NCBI RefSeq assembly: GCF_000983115.1
Contig: NZ_CGIH01000026.1
Span: forward strand, 112,564 to 176,563
DNA length: 64,000 nt
Direction of reading: 5' to 3'
DNA from: Syntrophomonas zehnderi OL-4
GTDB lineage: Bacteria > Bacillota > Syntrophomonadia > Syntrophomonadales > Syntrophomonadaceae
Position 1 is the stretch's first letter, and each line of letters begins with the position of its first letter. The notes beneath the pieces are model-generated. The model had not been told where the DNA came from and searched no databases. It worked only from the letters and a program-made list of their open reading frames with translations. Below are positions 25,814 to 33,610 of this stretch, piece by piece. The position numbers were made by a program, and so were the translations under genes.

Positions 25814-25921
25814 TCTTTTCCCCAATCCGGCCGAGCCGCAGAAAACAATATTTGAAAACTGCCCAACTGGAAAAAGGCAGTCAGTCCATGGAAACATCTG
25901 TTAAGCTGTTCGTCCGTACTT

Positions 25922-25951
25922 CCCGTGCCGAAAATGGTACGGGATTTTTTT
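25922..25951 (+). terminator. terminator of pstS
   Basis: CCCGTGCC (25922-25929) pairs with GGTACGGG (25936-25943), one T-G wobble, followed by seven T residues. Confidence 0.8.
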
Positions 25952-25967
25952 CGCCTTTAAAGGCGGG

Positions 25968-25984
25968 TTTACATTATTTTTACA
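25968..25984 (+). promoter_or_regulatory. Pho box before pstC
   Basis: TTTACA at 25968-25973 and 25979-25984, the same exact 11-base-period repeat as before pstS. It lies after the pstS terminator, so pstCAB-phoU would have a separate Pho-controlled promoter. Confidence 0.68.
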
Positions 25985-26091
25985 TAAAGATAACCAAACC
26001 TTTAAAAATACCAGGTTTGCTCTTAACACTGCCTTGTTATCTTTAATATAGATAACAATCTTAGCAATAATGAAAGTGAGCTGGCAACATC

Positions 26092-27033
26092 ATGGAACTA
26101 ATCACCAAGCCGGGTCTGTCAAACTGCGAAAAGAAAAACCGTTCTTTGATTGTGGCTGAAAACAGACACAGGCGCGTAGATGTGGAAAAGCTGATAGAAA
26201 AAACCCTGTTGCTCTCTGCGGCGGTATTCGTGCTGATCATCGCCTTGATTACAATCTTTATTTTTGCCAAAGGGCTGCCGTTGTTTTCCAAAATCGGATT
26301 GGGCGACTTCCTTTTTAGTAATCAATGGAATCCCACTAAAGGATTTTTCGGCATTGGCACCATGTTTATCGGTACCCTGCTGGTAACCATGGGAGCTATG
26401 CTGTGGTCGGTTCCAATAGGGTTGAGCAGCGCAATATTCATGGCCGAAATTGCTCCCCCGCGCATAGGAAAAACGCTGGGTCAACTGGTCAACCTGCTGG
26501 CCGGCATACCTTCGGTCGTGTACGGTTTTGTGGGCTTAATTGTGATAGTACCTTTCATCCGTGAATCTTTTGGAGGCAATGGTATGAGTTTACTGGCCGG
26601 GGCTATTATCCTGGGAATAATGATCTTGCCAACAATAATAAATATTTCCCGGGATTCTTTGCTGGCCGTTCCCAATGATTATAAATCATCTTCGCTGGCC
26701 CTGGGGGCCACTCATTTCCAGACTATACGATATGTGATTGTTCCAGCGGCCCGTTCCGGTATTATAACATCGGTGGTGCTGGGTATGGGCAGGGCCATTG
26801 GGGAAACCATGGCGGTAGTAATGGTAACCGGCAATTCGGCCATGATACCCACCAGCATATTGGCGCCAATCAGAACCATGACCAGCAATATCGTGCTGGA
26901 AATGGGCTATGCCAGCGGCGATCATCAGACCGCCCTGTTTGCTACAGGGATGGTACTATTTTTACTTATCGTGGGGCTTAACCTGATTATCAATCGTTTA
27001 GCAAAGGCGGGAACAGATGATGGGCGCGGTTAG
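26092..27033 (+). CDS. pstC: phosphate ABC transporter permease
   Basis: One of the two membrane subunits of the Pst importer. Six hydrophobic segments are visible after a polar N-terminal tail of about 45 residues. The BPD-transport motif SLALGATHFQTIRYVIVPAARSGI couples to PstB. The PstC call over PstA rests on gene order and the GETMAVVMVTGN segment. The ribosome-binding site for ATG 26092 is weak, so a slightly later start is possible. It overlaps pstA by 17 bases. Confidence 0.93.
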   Translation: MELITKPGLSNCEKKNRSLIVAENRHRRVDVEKLIEKTLLLSAAVFVLIIALITIFIFAKGLPLFSKIGLGDFLFSNQWNPTKGFFGIGTMFIGTLLVTMGAMLWSVPIGLSSAIFMAEIAPPRIGKTLGQLVNLLAGIPSVVYGFVGLIVIVPFIRESFGGNGMSLLAGAIILGIMILPTIINISRDSLLAVPNDYKSSSLALGATHFQTIRYVIVPAARSGIITSVVLGMGRAIGETMAVVMVTGNSAMIPTSILAPIRTMTSNIVLEMGYASGDHQTALFATGMVLFLLIVGLNLIINRLAKAGTDDGRG

Positions 27034-27847
27034 TATAAAAGACAGATTTATTTATGGATTGTTTTATTTATCCGGACTGATCATTGTAGGTATCCTGGTC
27101 AGTATTATTGGTTATGTGATAGCCAGGGGGGTTTTAGTTCTTAACCTTGAATTTATCCTGGAATCACCCAGACATGCAGGCAGCGCAGGAGGAATTTTTC
27201 CCACTATCATCAGCACCTTGTACTTGACTTTGTTGGCCCTGGTTATAGCCGTACCTATAGGGGTAGGGGCAGCGGTCTACCTGGAGGAATATGCCTTAAG
27301 CAGCAGCAAATTTGCCTGGCTGGTGAATCTGACTGCCGAAACCCTGGCCGGGATACCCTCGATTATATTCGGCCTTTTTGGATTCGTATTCCTGGTTATT
27401 TTCCTGGGTATGGGCTGGTCTATACTCTCGGGAGGGATAACCCTGGCCATTATGATCCTGCCAACCATTACCCGCACCGCCCAGGAAGCCATACTGACCC
27501 TGCCTCCCGAGTACCGGGAAAACAGCCTGGCCTTGGGAGCGAGCAAATGGCAGACCATCCGCAAGGTGATCCTGCCCTTTGCCCTTCCGGGTATAGTAAC
27601 CGGGGTAATACTGTCCATAGGCCGGGCAGTGGGAGAAACAGCGGCTTTAATCTTAACAGCCGGCAGTTCTCTGGGAATGCCGCAGTCCCTCTTTGATCCG
27701 GCTCGTACCATGTCGGTACATCTATATATGCTGGCCATGGAAGGAATTTCCCTGGAAAGAGCCTTCGGCACAGCCTTTGTGGTGGTAGTACTGATTCTGA
27801 TTATTAACTATCTAGCCAACCTAAGCCTGCGCAGGCTTTCCCGTTAG
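27017..27847 (+). CDS. pstA: phosphate ABC transporter permease
   Basis: Second membrane subunit of the Pst importer, with six predicted transmembrane helices. The coupling motif is SLALGASKWQTIRKVILPFALPGI, with PIGVGAAVYLEEYA and GRAVGETAALILTAG as family landmarks. Two adjacent ATG codons (27017 and 27020) are possible starts. The 17-base overlap with pstC suggests coupled translation. It is followed by a 142-base gap before pstB that may hold another degenerate Pho-like repeat. Confidence 0.93.
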   Translation: MMGAVSIKDRFIYGLFYLSGLIIVGILVSIIGYVIARGVLVLNLEFILESPRHAGSAGGIFPTIISTLYLTLLALVIAVPIGVGAAVYLEEYALSSSKFAWLVNLTAETLAGIPSIIFGLFGFVFLVIFLGMGWSILSGGITLAIMILPTITRTAQEAILTLPPEYRENSLALGASKWQTIRKVILPFALPGIVTGVILSIGRAVGETAALILTAGSSLGMPQSLFDPARTMSVHLYMLAMEGISLERAFGTAFVVVVLILIINYLANLSLRRLSR

Positions 27848-27929
27848 CAGGCCGGGGGAGAAAAAGACACCGTTAACACAGCCACCTTAATTATGAACGA
27901 AGTTCATATTATTTGTAACCCGAATGGTG

Positions 27930-27946
27930 ATTTACGCGGATTAATT
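27930..27946 (-). repeat. dispersed intergenic element, partial reverse copy
   Basis: On the minus strand this reads AATTAATCCGCGTAAAT, matching the CCGCGTAAAT core of the copies at 33551, 40935 and 45470. Confidence 0.35.
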
Positions 27947-27957
27947 ACTTAATTCAA

Positions 27958-27973
27958 TTTACCTTAAATTACA
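27958..27973 (+). promoter_or_regulatory. weak Pho-like repeat before pstB
   Basis: TTTACC (27958-27963) and ATTACA (27968-27973) are half-site-like but with 10-base period and mismatches. It may support an internal promoter for pstB-phoU; much weaker than the two upstream boxes. Confidence 0.25.
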
Positions 27974-27989
27974 GTTGGGGAGTGATGTC

Positions 27990-28751
27990 ATGGAAAAGGT
28001 ATATAAAATGCAAAGCCGGAATTTGCAGGTTTTTTATCAGAACTTCCAAGCTTTGCAGGGGATCAACATGGATATAGAAGAAAATAAAGTCACTGCTCTT
28101 ATTGGCCCATCGGGGTGTGGTAAGTCCACTTTTTTACGCAGTCTTAACCGTTTAAACGAATTGATCGAGGGTACGACCACTAAAGGCCAGGTCTATCTTG
28201 ACCGCCAGGCTGTTTATACCAATGAGGTTAATGTAGTAGAATTGCGCAAGTCTGTCGGTATGGTATTTCAAAAACCATCCGTTTTCCCTATGTCCATTTA
28301 TGAAAACGTTGCTTATGGGCCACGGATTCACGGCATAACCAAAAAAAACCGTCTGGATGATATCGTTGAGAAAAGCCTTAAGTCCGCAAATCTCTGGAAG
28401 GAAGTCAGCAACCGTCTTAACAGTCCCGCGGCCCGACTGTCCGGAGGCCAGCAGCAACGTCTGGTAATCGCCCGGGTACTGGCGGTAGATCCAGAGGTTA
28501 TCCTGATGGATGAACCTGCTTCCGCCCTGGATCCAATCTCCACCGCCCGTTTGGAAGAACTGATCGCCGAGCTAAAAAGTAATTATTCGATAGTAATCGT
28601 AACCCATAATATGCAGCAAGCTGCCCGGATATCAGACTATACCGGTTTTTTTCTTAACGGCGATTTAGTGGAATTTAATAACACCGCAGATATATTTGTT
28701 AATCCGCGTGACAAGAGAACCGAAGACTATATTACGGGCAGATTCGGTTAA
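27990..28751 (+). CDS. pstB: phosphate ABC transporter ATP-binding protein
   Basis: ATPase that powers phosphate import. Walker A is GPSGCGKST, the ABC signature is LSGGQQQR, Walker B is [13 protein letters not shown], and the switch His is in VIVTHNMQQ. The PstB-specific [11 protein letters not shown] segment follows Walker A. At 253 residues it has the usual length. The ATG at 27990 is preceded by GGGGAGTGATG. phoU follows after 17 bases. Confidence 0.96.
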   Translation: MEKVYKMQSRNLQVFYQNFQALQGINMDIEENKVTALIGPSGCGKSTFLRSLNRLNELIEGTTTKGQVYLDRQAVYTNEVNVVELRKSVGMVFQKPSVFPMSIYENVAYGPRIHGITKKNRLDDIVEKSLKSANLWKEVSNRLNSPAARLSGGQQQRLVIARVLAVDPEVILMDEPASALDPISTARLEELIAELKSNYSIVIVTHNMQQAARISDYTGFFLNGDLVEFNNTADIFVNPRDKRTEDYITGRFG

Positions 28752-28768
28752 GAGGAGGGGGAATAGGG

Positions 28769-29440
28769 ATGGTTATTGATACCCTGGAAAATGAACTGGT
28801 AAAACTAAAAGAAGAAATTATGAAAATGGGCTATTTGCTGGAGGAACAGATATTTAAAGCCGTCAAATCTCTGGTGGATAAAGACCAGAAAATGGCACAG
28901 GAAGTAATCAGTCGTGATGACATCATAGATCGCATGGAATTGGAAATAGAAAAGAAATGCCTGCAGTTGATAGCCATGAAACAACCGATGGCAGGCGACT
29001 TGCGTTTTATTGGAACGGCCCTTAGAATAATAGTCGATATGGAGAGAATGGCCGATCACGCGGAGGATATATCAGAGATAACCATTCGGCTATATGAGCA
29101 AACCTATATCAAACCGCTTATTGACATACCCCGAATGGCTAAAATCGCTGAGGAAATGGTTAGGATTGCATTAAAAGCCTTTATAGACGCGGATGTTAAT
29201 TTGGCAATGCGCCTAGTTGATTTAGAAAGACAATCTGATGAACTATATGAACAGGTTTTCCGTGATCTGCTCACCTACATGATGCAAGATACCCAGAACA
29301 TCCCCCAGGCTACCGATTTATTATTAGTGGCCGGTCATCTGGAACGCATCGCCGACCACGCCACCAACTTGGGCGAGATGGTCATCTATACGGTGGAAGG
29401 ACGGCGGGTAGATATAAACGTCCTGGCCAGAGATGGATAA
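28769..29440 (+). CDS. phoU: phosphate transport regulator PhoU
   Basis: Two tandem three-helix PhoU repeats of about 105 residues each. The metal-binding E/D-x-x-x-D motifs are visible in DMERMADHAEDISE and its second copy HLERIADHATNLGE. PhoU links Pst transport to inhibition of PhoR signalling when phosphate is plentiful. GAGGAGGGG lies upstream of the ATG. It is the last gene of the phosphate block. Confidence 0.95.
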   Translation: MVIDTLENELVKLKEEIMKMGYLLEEQIFKAVKSLVDKDQKMAQEVISRDDIIDRMELEIEKKCLQLIAMKQPMAGDLRFIGTALRIIVDMERMADHAEDISEITIRLYEQTYIKPLIDIPRMAKIAEEMVRIALKAFIDADVNLAMRLVDLERQSDELYEQVFRDLLTYMMQDTQNIPQATDLLLVAGHLERIADHATNLGEMVIYTVEGRRVDINVLARDG

Positions 29441-29563
29441 TCAAACCGATACACTCAAAATTATACGTTCTCCGGGGACTGTCCTCCATAAAATAACACC
29501 TTGAAGGAAAAGTAATTATATGTGCAGAAATAACTATTTAATTCCCGAAGAGGAGGAAAAGTG

Positions 29564-29833
29564 ATGGAGACAAATAATAACACTGTGAACAAGGTTACAG
29601 TTAACATTTACAACGAAGAATATGTGGTAAGGGGAAATGAGAATCCTGAATATATGCAAATGCTGGGAGCTTATGTGGATCGGCGGATGCGTATGATTGC
29701 TCAGCGCAATCATAACCTGTCCACCAATAAGGTGGCCGTTTTAACGGCTCTTAACCTGGCTGATGAATTAAACAAACTCCAGGAAGATTATGACCAACTG
29801 ATAAAGAAATTGGAGGAGGAGAAAAAAAAGTAG
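29564..29833 (+). CDS. zapA: cell division protein ZapA
   Basis: Small FtsZ-associated protein that cross-links and stabilises the Z ring. It has the ZapA beta-strand start (KVTVNIYNEEYVVRG), the YMQMLGAYVDRRM segment and the AVLTALNLADEL helix, ending in a Lys/Glu-rich coiled coil. It is 89 residues long. AGGAGG at 29551-29556 is well spaced for ATG 29564. It lies 12 bases before polX, an arrangement also seen in other Firmicutes. Confidence 0.9.
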   Translation: METNNNTVNKVTVNIYNEEYVVRGNENPEYMQMLGAYVDRRMRMIAQRNHNLSTNKVAVLTALNLADELNKLQEDYDQLIKKLEEEKKK

Positions 29834-29845
29834 GCAGGTTAAATT

Positions 29846-31495
29846 ATGAACAATCAAGAAACGGCTGAAATATTGGAGAAAATAGCTGATTTACTGCAAA
29901 TAAAGGAAGATAATTCATTTAAGGTCAGGGCGTACCGCAACGCAGTTTCTTCCATATACCATCTGGATGAGGATTTAAAAACCATCTACCAACAAGGAAG
30001 GCTTGACCAAATCCCCGGGGTAGGCAAGGCGATCCAGGGAAAAATCGTAGAAATTTTGGAGACCGGCTCCTGCCAATATTATAACGAACTAAAAAAAGAA
30101 ATACCTGCGTCTCTTTTAGAATGGCTGGCTATACCCGGGATTGCCCATAAAACTGCCCGGCAGATTTATAAAAAACTAGGCATATCCACCCTAGATGAAC
30201 TATACCAAGCTGCAGTTGCGCAAACTATACAAAACCTTCCCGGAATGGGTGCTAAGAGTGAAGAGAAGATTATCAAAGGAATAGAGTATTTAAAAGGCGT
30301 GAAAGATAAAACGACCCTGGGCGAGGCATTGCCGGTTGCCCGGGATCTGTATAATTATCTTCAGGCCTTTGCTAATATTGAAAAACTTAGCCCGGTAGGA
30401 AGTGTGCGCAGGGGCAAATCCCTGGTAGGCGATCTGGATATACTGGTTGCCAGCCGGGATGAAGCAGCGGTTAGAAAATACCTGCGCGATTACCCTTGGA
30501 TTAAAGTTATAAAACTGGATGAATCCGGCCATGTAACTGGAATACTAAAAACCGGTCTGCCCTTTGAAGTGATAATCGTTGAGCCGCAAGAGTATGTTCA
30601 GGCTTTGTTTTGGACAACCGGTTCCAAAGAACATTGCCGGGTCTTGCTGGATAATGTTAAGCCTGATCTATTGCGGGGAGTCGCCAGTGAAGAGGAACTC
30701 TATAAACGCTTTAATATGGATTATATCCCGCCGGAACTCAGGGAGAACCGCGGCGAAGTGGAAGCGGCTCAAACAAGCAGCCTCCCCGCCAGGCTTGAAT
30801 TACATCATATAAAGGGAGATCTGCATGTCCACACGGATTGGAGTGATGGCAAGAACAGTCTGGAAGAAATGGCTGAGGCCGCCCGAGCCCTCAATTATGA
30901 ATACCTGGCGATAACCGACCATTCCCGTTCCCTGACGGTAAGTTCAGGTCTGTCTCCAGAGAAACTGCTCCTGCAAGGGGAGCAGATAGACCGGTTAAAC
31001 CGAAAATGGGATGATTTTCGCCTATTAAAAGGAATCGAAGTAGATATATTAAAAGATGGCAGCTTAGATCTGCCGGATGACGTGCTGGCAGGGCTTGATA
31101 TCGTTGTAGCCTCCATTCATTCAGCATTTAACCTTGATAAAAAAGCCCAGACCCAGAGACTTGTTAAGGCCATAAATAACGAACATGTTGATATTATCGG
31201 TCACTTAACCGGTCGTTTGCTGAAACGTCGTCCCGGATACGAATTTGACCTGGATAAAATATTGGAAGAAAGCGCCCGCAACCACAAGATTCTGGAAATC
31301 AACTCCCATCCCGATCGCCTGGATGTTGATGAGGATATTGCCCGCCGCGCCAAAGATATGGGTATTAAGATAGCCATTAACAGCGATGCCCACCATAAAA
31401 ACGAACTCTCTATCATTCAATTCGGAATCATCACCGCCCGCCGGGGCTGGCTGGAAAAAGAAGATATTATTAATACCTCCACATATCTCAAATAA
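29846..31495 (+). CDS. polX: PolX-type DNA polymerase/3'-5' exonuclease (PHP), altered polymerase site
   Basis: Family X polymerase core (about 1-310) fused to a PHP phosphoesterase (about 325-549). Helix-hairpin-helix segments IPGVGKAIQGK and LPGMGAKSEEK are present. The GSVRRGKSLVGDLDILV motif supplies the first two catalytic Asp residues. The third, normally Asp in V-D-L-R-V-V, reads FEVIIV here (Glu, with the following Arg lost), and the thumb region before YIPPELRE is shorter than usual. PHP metal motifs are intact: GDLHVHTDWSDG, DHS, GIEVDI, SIHSAF, INSHPDR and INSDAH. Exonuclease/AP-repair activity is likely; polymerase activity is uncertain. Confidence 0.9.
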   Translation: MNNQETAEILEKIADLLQIKEDNSFKVRAYRNAVSSIYHLDEDLKTIYQQGRLDQIPGVGKAIQGKIVEILETGSCQYYNELKKEIPASLLEWLAIPGIAHKTARQIYKKLGISTLDELYQAAVAQTIQNLPGMGAKSEEKIIKGIEYLKGVKDKTTLGEALPVARDLYNYLQAFANIEKLSPVGSVRRGKSLVGDLDILVASRDEAAVRKYLRDYPWIKVIKLDESGHVTGILKTGLPFEVIIVEPQEYVQALFWTTGSKEHCRVLLDNVKPDLLRGVASEEELYKRFNMDYIPPELRENRGEVEAAQTSSLPARLELHHIKGDLHVHTDWSDGKNSLEEMAEAARALNYEYLAITDHSRSLTVSSGLSPEKLLLQGEQIDRLNRKWDDFRLLKGIEVDILKDGSLDLPDDVLAGLDIVVASIHSAFNLDKKAQTQRLVKAINNEHVDIIGHLTGRLLKRRPGYEFDLDKILEESARNHKILEINSHPDRLDVDEDIARRAKDMGIKIAINSDAHHKNELSIIQFGIITARRGWLEKEDIINTSTYLK

Positions 31496-31682
31496 CTATG
31501 AAACATAATATTTATTCTTAATGTTTCTATCATACTTTCGTAACTCCAACCTGGCATCAAAAGATGGTCGTTTTTGCCGGCTGTTGTCCCAGGGTATGCC
31601 TGAGGATTTTGGTTTATTGACCCCCTGTAAACCATTCCCGTGAAAAGTATATAACTAAATAAGTAAAAAGCTTCGGTGTCCG

Positions 31683-32423
31683 GTGGCTGTATACCTTGTA
31701 TGCGAAGGCGAAATACTAAGTCAGGGGATGTTTAAGGGGGCGAGCTTTTTTTTGGAAATACTAAGCTTTGCTTTAAGAATTGCCGGTATGTACTTTTTGG
31801 CACTGATTATGGTACGCTTGCTAGGTAAAAGGGCTCTGGGGGAACTAGGGCCTTTTGATTTTGTGATTATGACCGGGGTAGGTGATACGGTCATTTCTGT
31901 GGCCCTGGACAGAAGCATGCCTTTTTATGATGGGATTATCGTGCTGGCTACCCTGGCCTTTTTAGAATACACTATTAATTATGTGAGCATAAAAAATGGT
32001 AAGCTATCAAATCTTTTAACAGGTACGCCGGTTGTGTTAATCGACAACGGCAAGGTATTAAAAAAAAATCTGTTGCGGGAGAAATTTAATGTCGATGATC
32101 TTATGCAGGAACTTAGGAAAAAAGGTATCCGGGATGTAAATGAAGTGGAACGGGCTATTTTAGAATCCTGTGGCGGTTTTAGTGTTGTTCTAAAAGAGGA
32201 TGAAGAACCCGTTAAACGCAAAGATCTGGGAATTAAGGCGCAAGAAAGCAATTCTGTCCTAACGATTGACCAACTGCCGCGCGGGGAGTTGTTTAAAAAA
32301 TTGGAACAGGTGATACAGGAAGAAGCCAGCCCCAAGCTGATGGATAGTCTGACCAATATCGAAAACAGGTTGGAACAATTAAGTAAGCAGCTGGCATTAT
32401 TGGAGGAACAAATCAGGTCATAG
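31683..32423 (+). CDS. DUF421 (YetF-like) membrane protein
   Basis: DUF421 family. It has two or three N-terminal hydrophobic segments with the conserved RLLGKRALGELGPFDFVIMTGVGD signature near residue 45, then the cytoplasmic domain with GTPVVLIDNGKVL and the family's L-R-x-K-G-I-R-D-V motif. The C-terminal 60 residues form a predicted coiled coil (ENRLEQLSKQLALLEEQI). The function of DUF421 proteins is not established. The start is uncertain: GTG 31683 has no good ribosome-binding site, and later starts (ATG 31728 or a TTG after AAGGGGG) are possible. The 187 bases upstream hold no gene. Confidence 0.78.
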   Translation: MAVYLVCEGEILSQGMFKGASFFLEILSFALRIAGMYFLALIMVRLLGKRALGELGPFDFVIMTGVGDTVISVALDRSMPFYDGIIVLATLAFLEYTINYVSIKNGKLSNLLTGTPVVLIDNGKVLKKNLLREKFNVDDLMQELRKKGIRDVNEVERAILESCGGFSVVLKEDEEPVKRKDLGIKAQESNSVLTIDQLPRGELFKKLEQVIQEEASPKLMDSLTNIENRLEQLSKQLALLEEQIRS

Positions 32424-32469
32424 TATATGATATAATTTGAAAAAAACCAATAATAATAGGGGGCAGCTT

Positions 32470-33438
32470 ATGAAACTATCAGAAATCTACAACCTGGCCG
32501 TACAAATGGGCACGACTTATGATATCCGGGGAAACTACCTGGAAAAAATTTTAGAGCAGAATCAAAAGGCTTACCAGGCCTTGACCGCAGACGAAAAAGA
32601 CTACTTTGATCAGGAATGCCTTTTTAATCCGTATAATGATACCCGAATTCTGGTGGGGTCGGGCGAAGAAGAGATAAAAAGCATTTTATGTGGTATCGAT
32701 ATGGAAACACCGGAGATACTGCTCGCTGACCGTCTCTGCCAAAGGGGGATTAAGGTTGATTTGGTTCTGGCTCACCACCCGGAAGGTATCGCCGATGCGC
32801 AGTTGCATGAAGTTATGCAGATGCAAGCGGACATGCTGGAAAAAATGGGGGTTCCTATTAATATTGGGGAAGGCCTTATGGCTGCCAGAATAAACGAAGT
32901 CCGCCGGGGCAGAATGCCGTTTAATCACCAGCGGGCTGTAGACGCTGCCCGCTTGCTTAATTTCCCCTTCATGTGTGTACATACCGCAGCGGATAATCTG
33001 GCTGCTCACTTTATGCAAAGATTGATGGATAAATCAAATATTTCGACTCTGGACGATATTTTAAATCTGTTATTTACCATCCCTGAATATGCTGAGGCAC
33101 GTAAGTTAAAAGCAGGCCCGGCCATTATTCTGGGAGACATGAAAAGACGCGCCGGTAAAGTGTTTGTGAAGTTCTCCGGAGGAACTGCTACTGCAGACAA
33201 AGCTTACGAGAAACTGGCCCAGGCCGGGGTGGGAACCATGATTTGTATGCACCTAACCGAAAAACATCGTCAGGCGGCGCGCGAAAATAATATAAATGTA
33301 ATTGTAGCCGGACATATGGCCAGTGATTCTTTAGGCATGAATCTATTTCTGGATGAATTAGAAAAAAGGGGAACAGACGTTATTCCCTGCTCCGGCTTAA
33401 TCCGCGTAAAACGTTTTAGTGGCAGTGAGGTGCATTAA
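32470..33438 (+). CDS. NIF3-like (NGG1p-interacting factor 3-like) protein
   Basis: The metal-ligand pattern of NIF3-type dinuclear-metal proteins can be seen: VDLVLAHHPEG near residue 97, VHTAADNL near residue 170, and a C-terminal INVIVAGHMASDSLGMN followed by a Glu-rich helix. At 322 residues it fits the family. The biochemical role is not settled. An AGGGGGC element lies 7 bases before ATG 32470; the frame is open from 32437. It stands alone between the DUF421 gene and the U32 gene. Confidence 0.7.
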   Translation: MKLSEIYNLAVQMGTTYDIRGNYLEKILEQNQKAYQALTADEKDYFDQECLFNPYNDTRILVGSGEEEIKSILCGIDMETPEILLADRLCQRGIKVDLVLAHHPEGIADAQLHEVMQMQADMLEKMGVPINIGEGLMAARINEVRRGRMPFNHQRAVDAARLLNFPFMCVHTAADNLAAHFMQRLMDKSNISTLDDILNLLFTIPEYAEARKLKAGPAIILGDMKRRAGKVFVKFSGGTATADKAYEKLAQAGVGTMICMHLTEKHRQAARENNINVIVAGHMASDSLGMNLFLDELEKRGTDVIPCSGLIRVKRFSGSEVH

Positions 33439-33550
33439 ACCGGCACGCAATGACGGAAGAAGATACTAGGCAAGCGAAACCGGGGCTGTCTGCAAGGGGG
33501 CATCTTTTCTGTTTTGCACATTGAGTACCGGGTGGATGAATAATATCTAT

Positions 33551-33595
33551 AAAACCGCGTAAACCCGCGCAACTTGCGTTATCCGCTTCTATTTT
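33551..33595 (+). repeat. dispersed intergenic element, copy B
   Basis: Starts ACCGCGTAAACCCGCG and ends GTTATCCGCTTCTAT, about 39 bases, the same ends and length as copies at 10977 and 45470. It lies just before the U32 gene. Confidence 0.55.
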
Positions 33596-33610
33596 TTAAA
33601 ATTGGAGGTT

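Noticed and set aside
26119-26484. 121-codon minus-strand frame opposite pstC
   Set aside because: Composition reflects the opposite strand of membrane-helix codons; no start signal.
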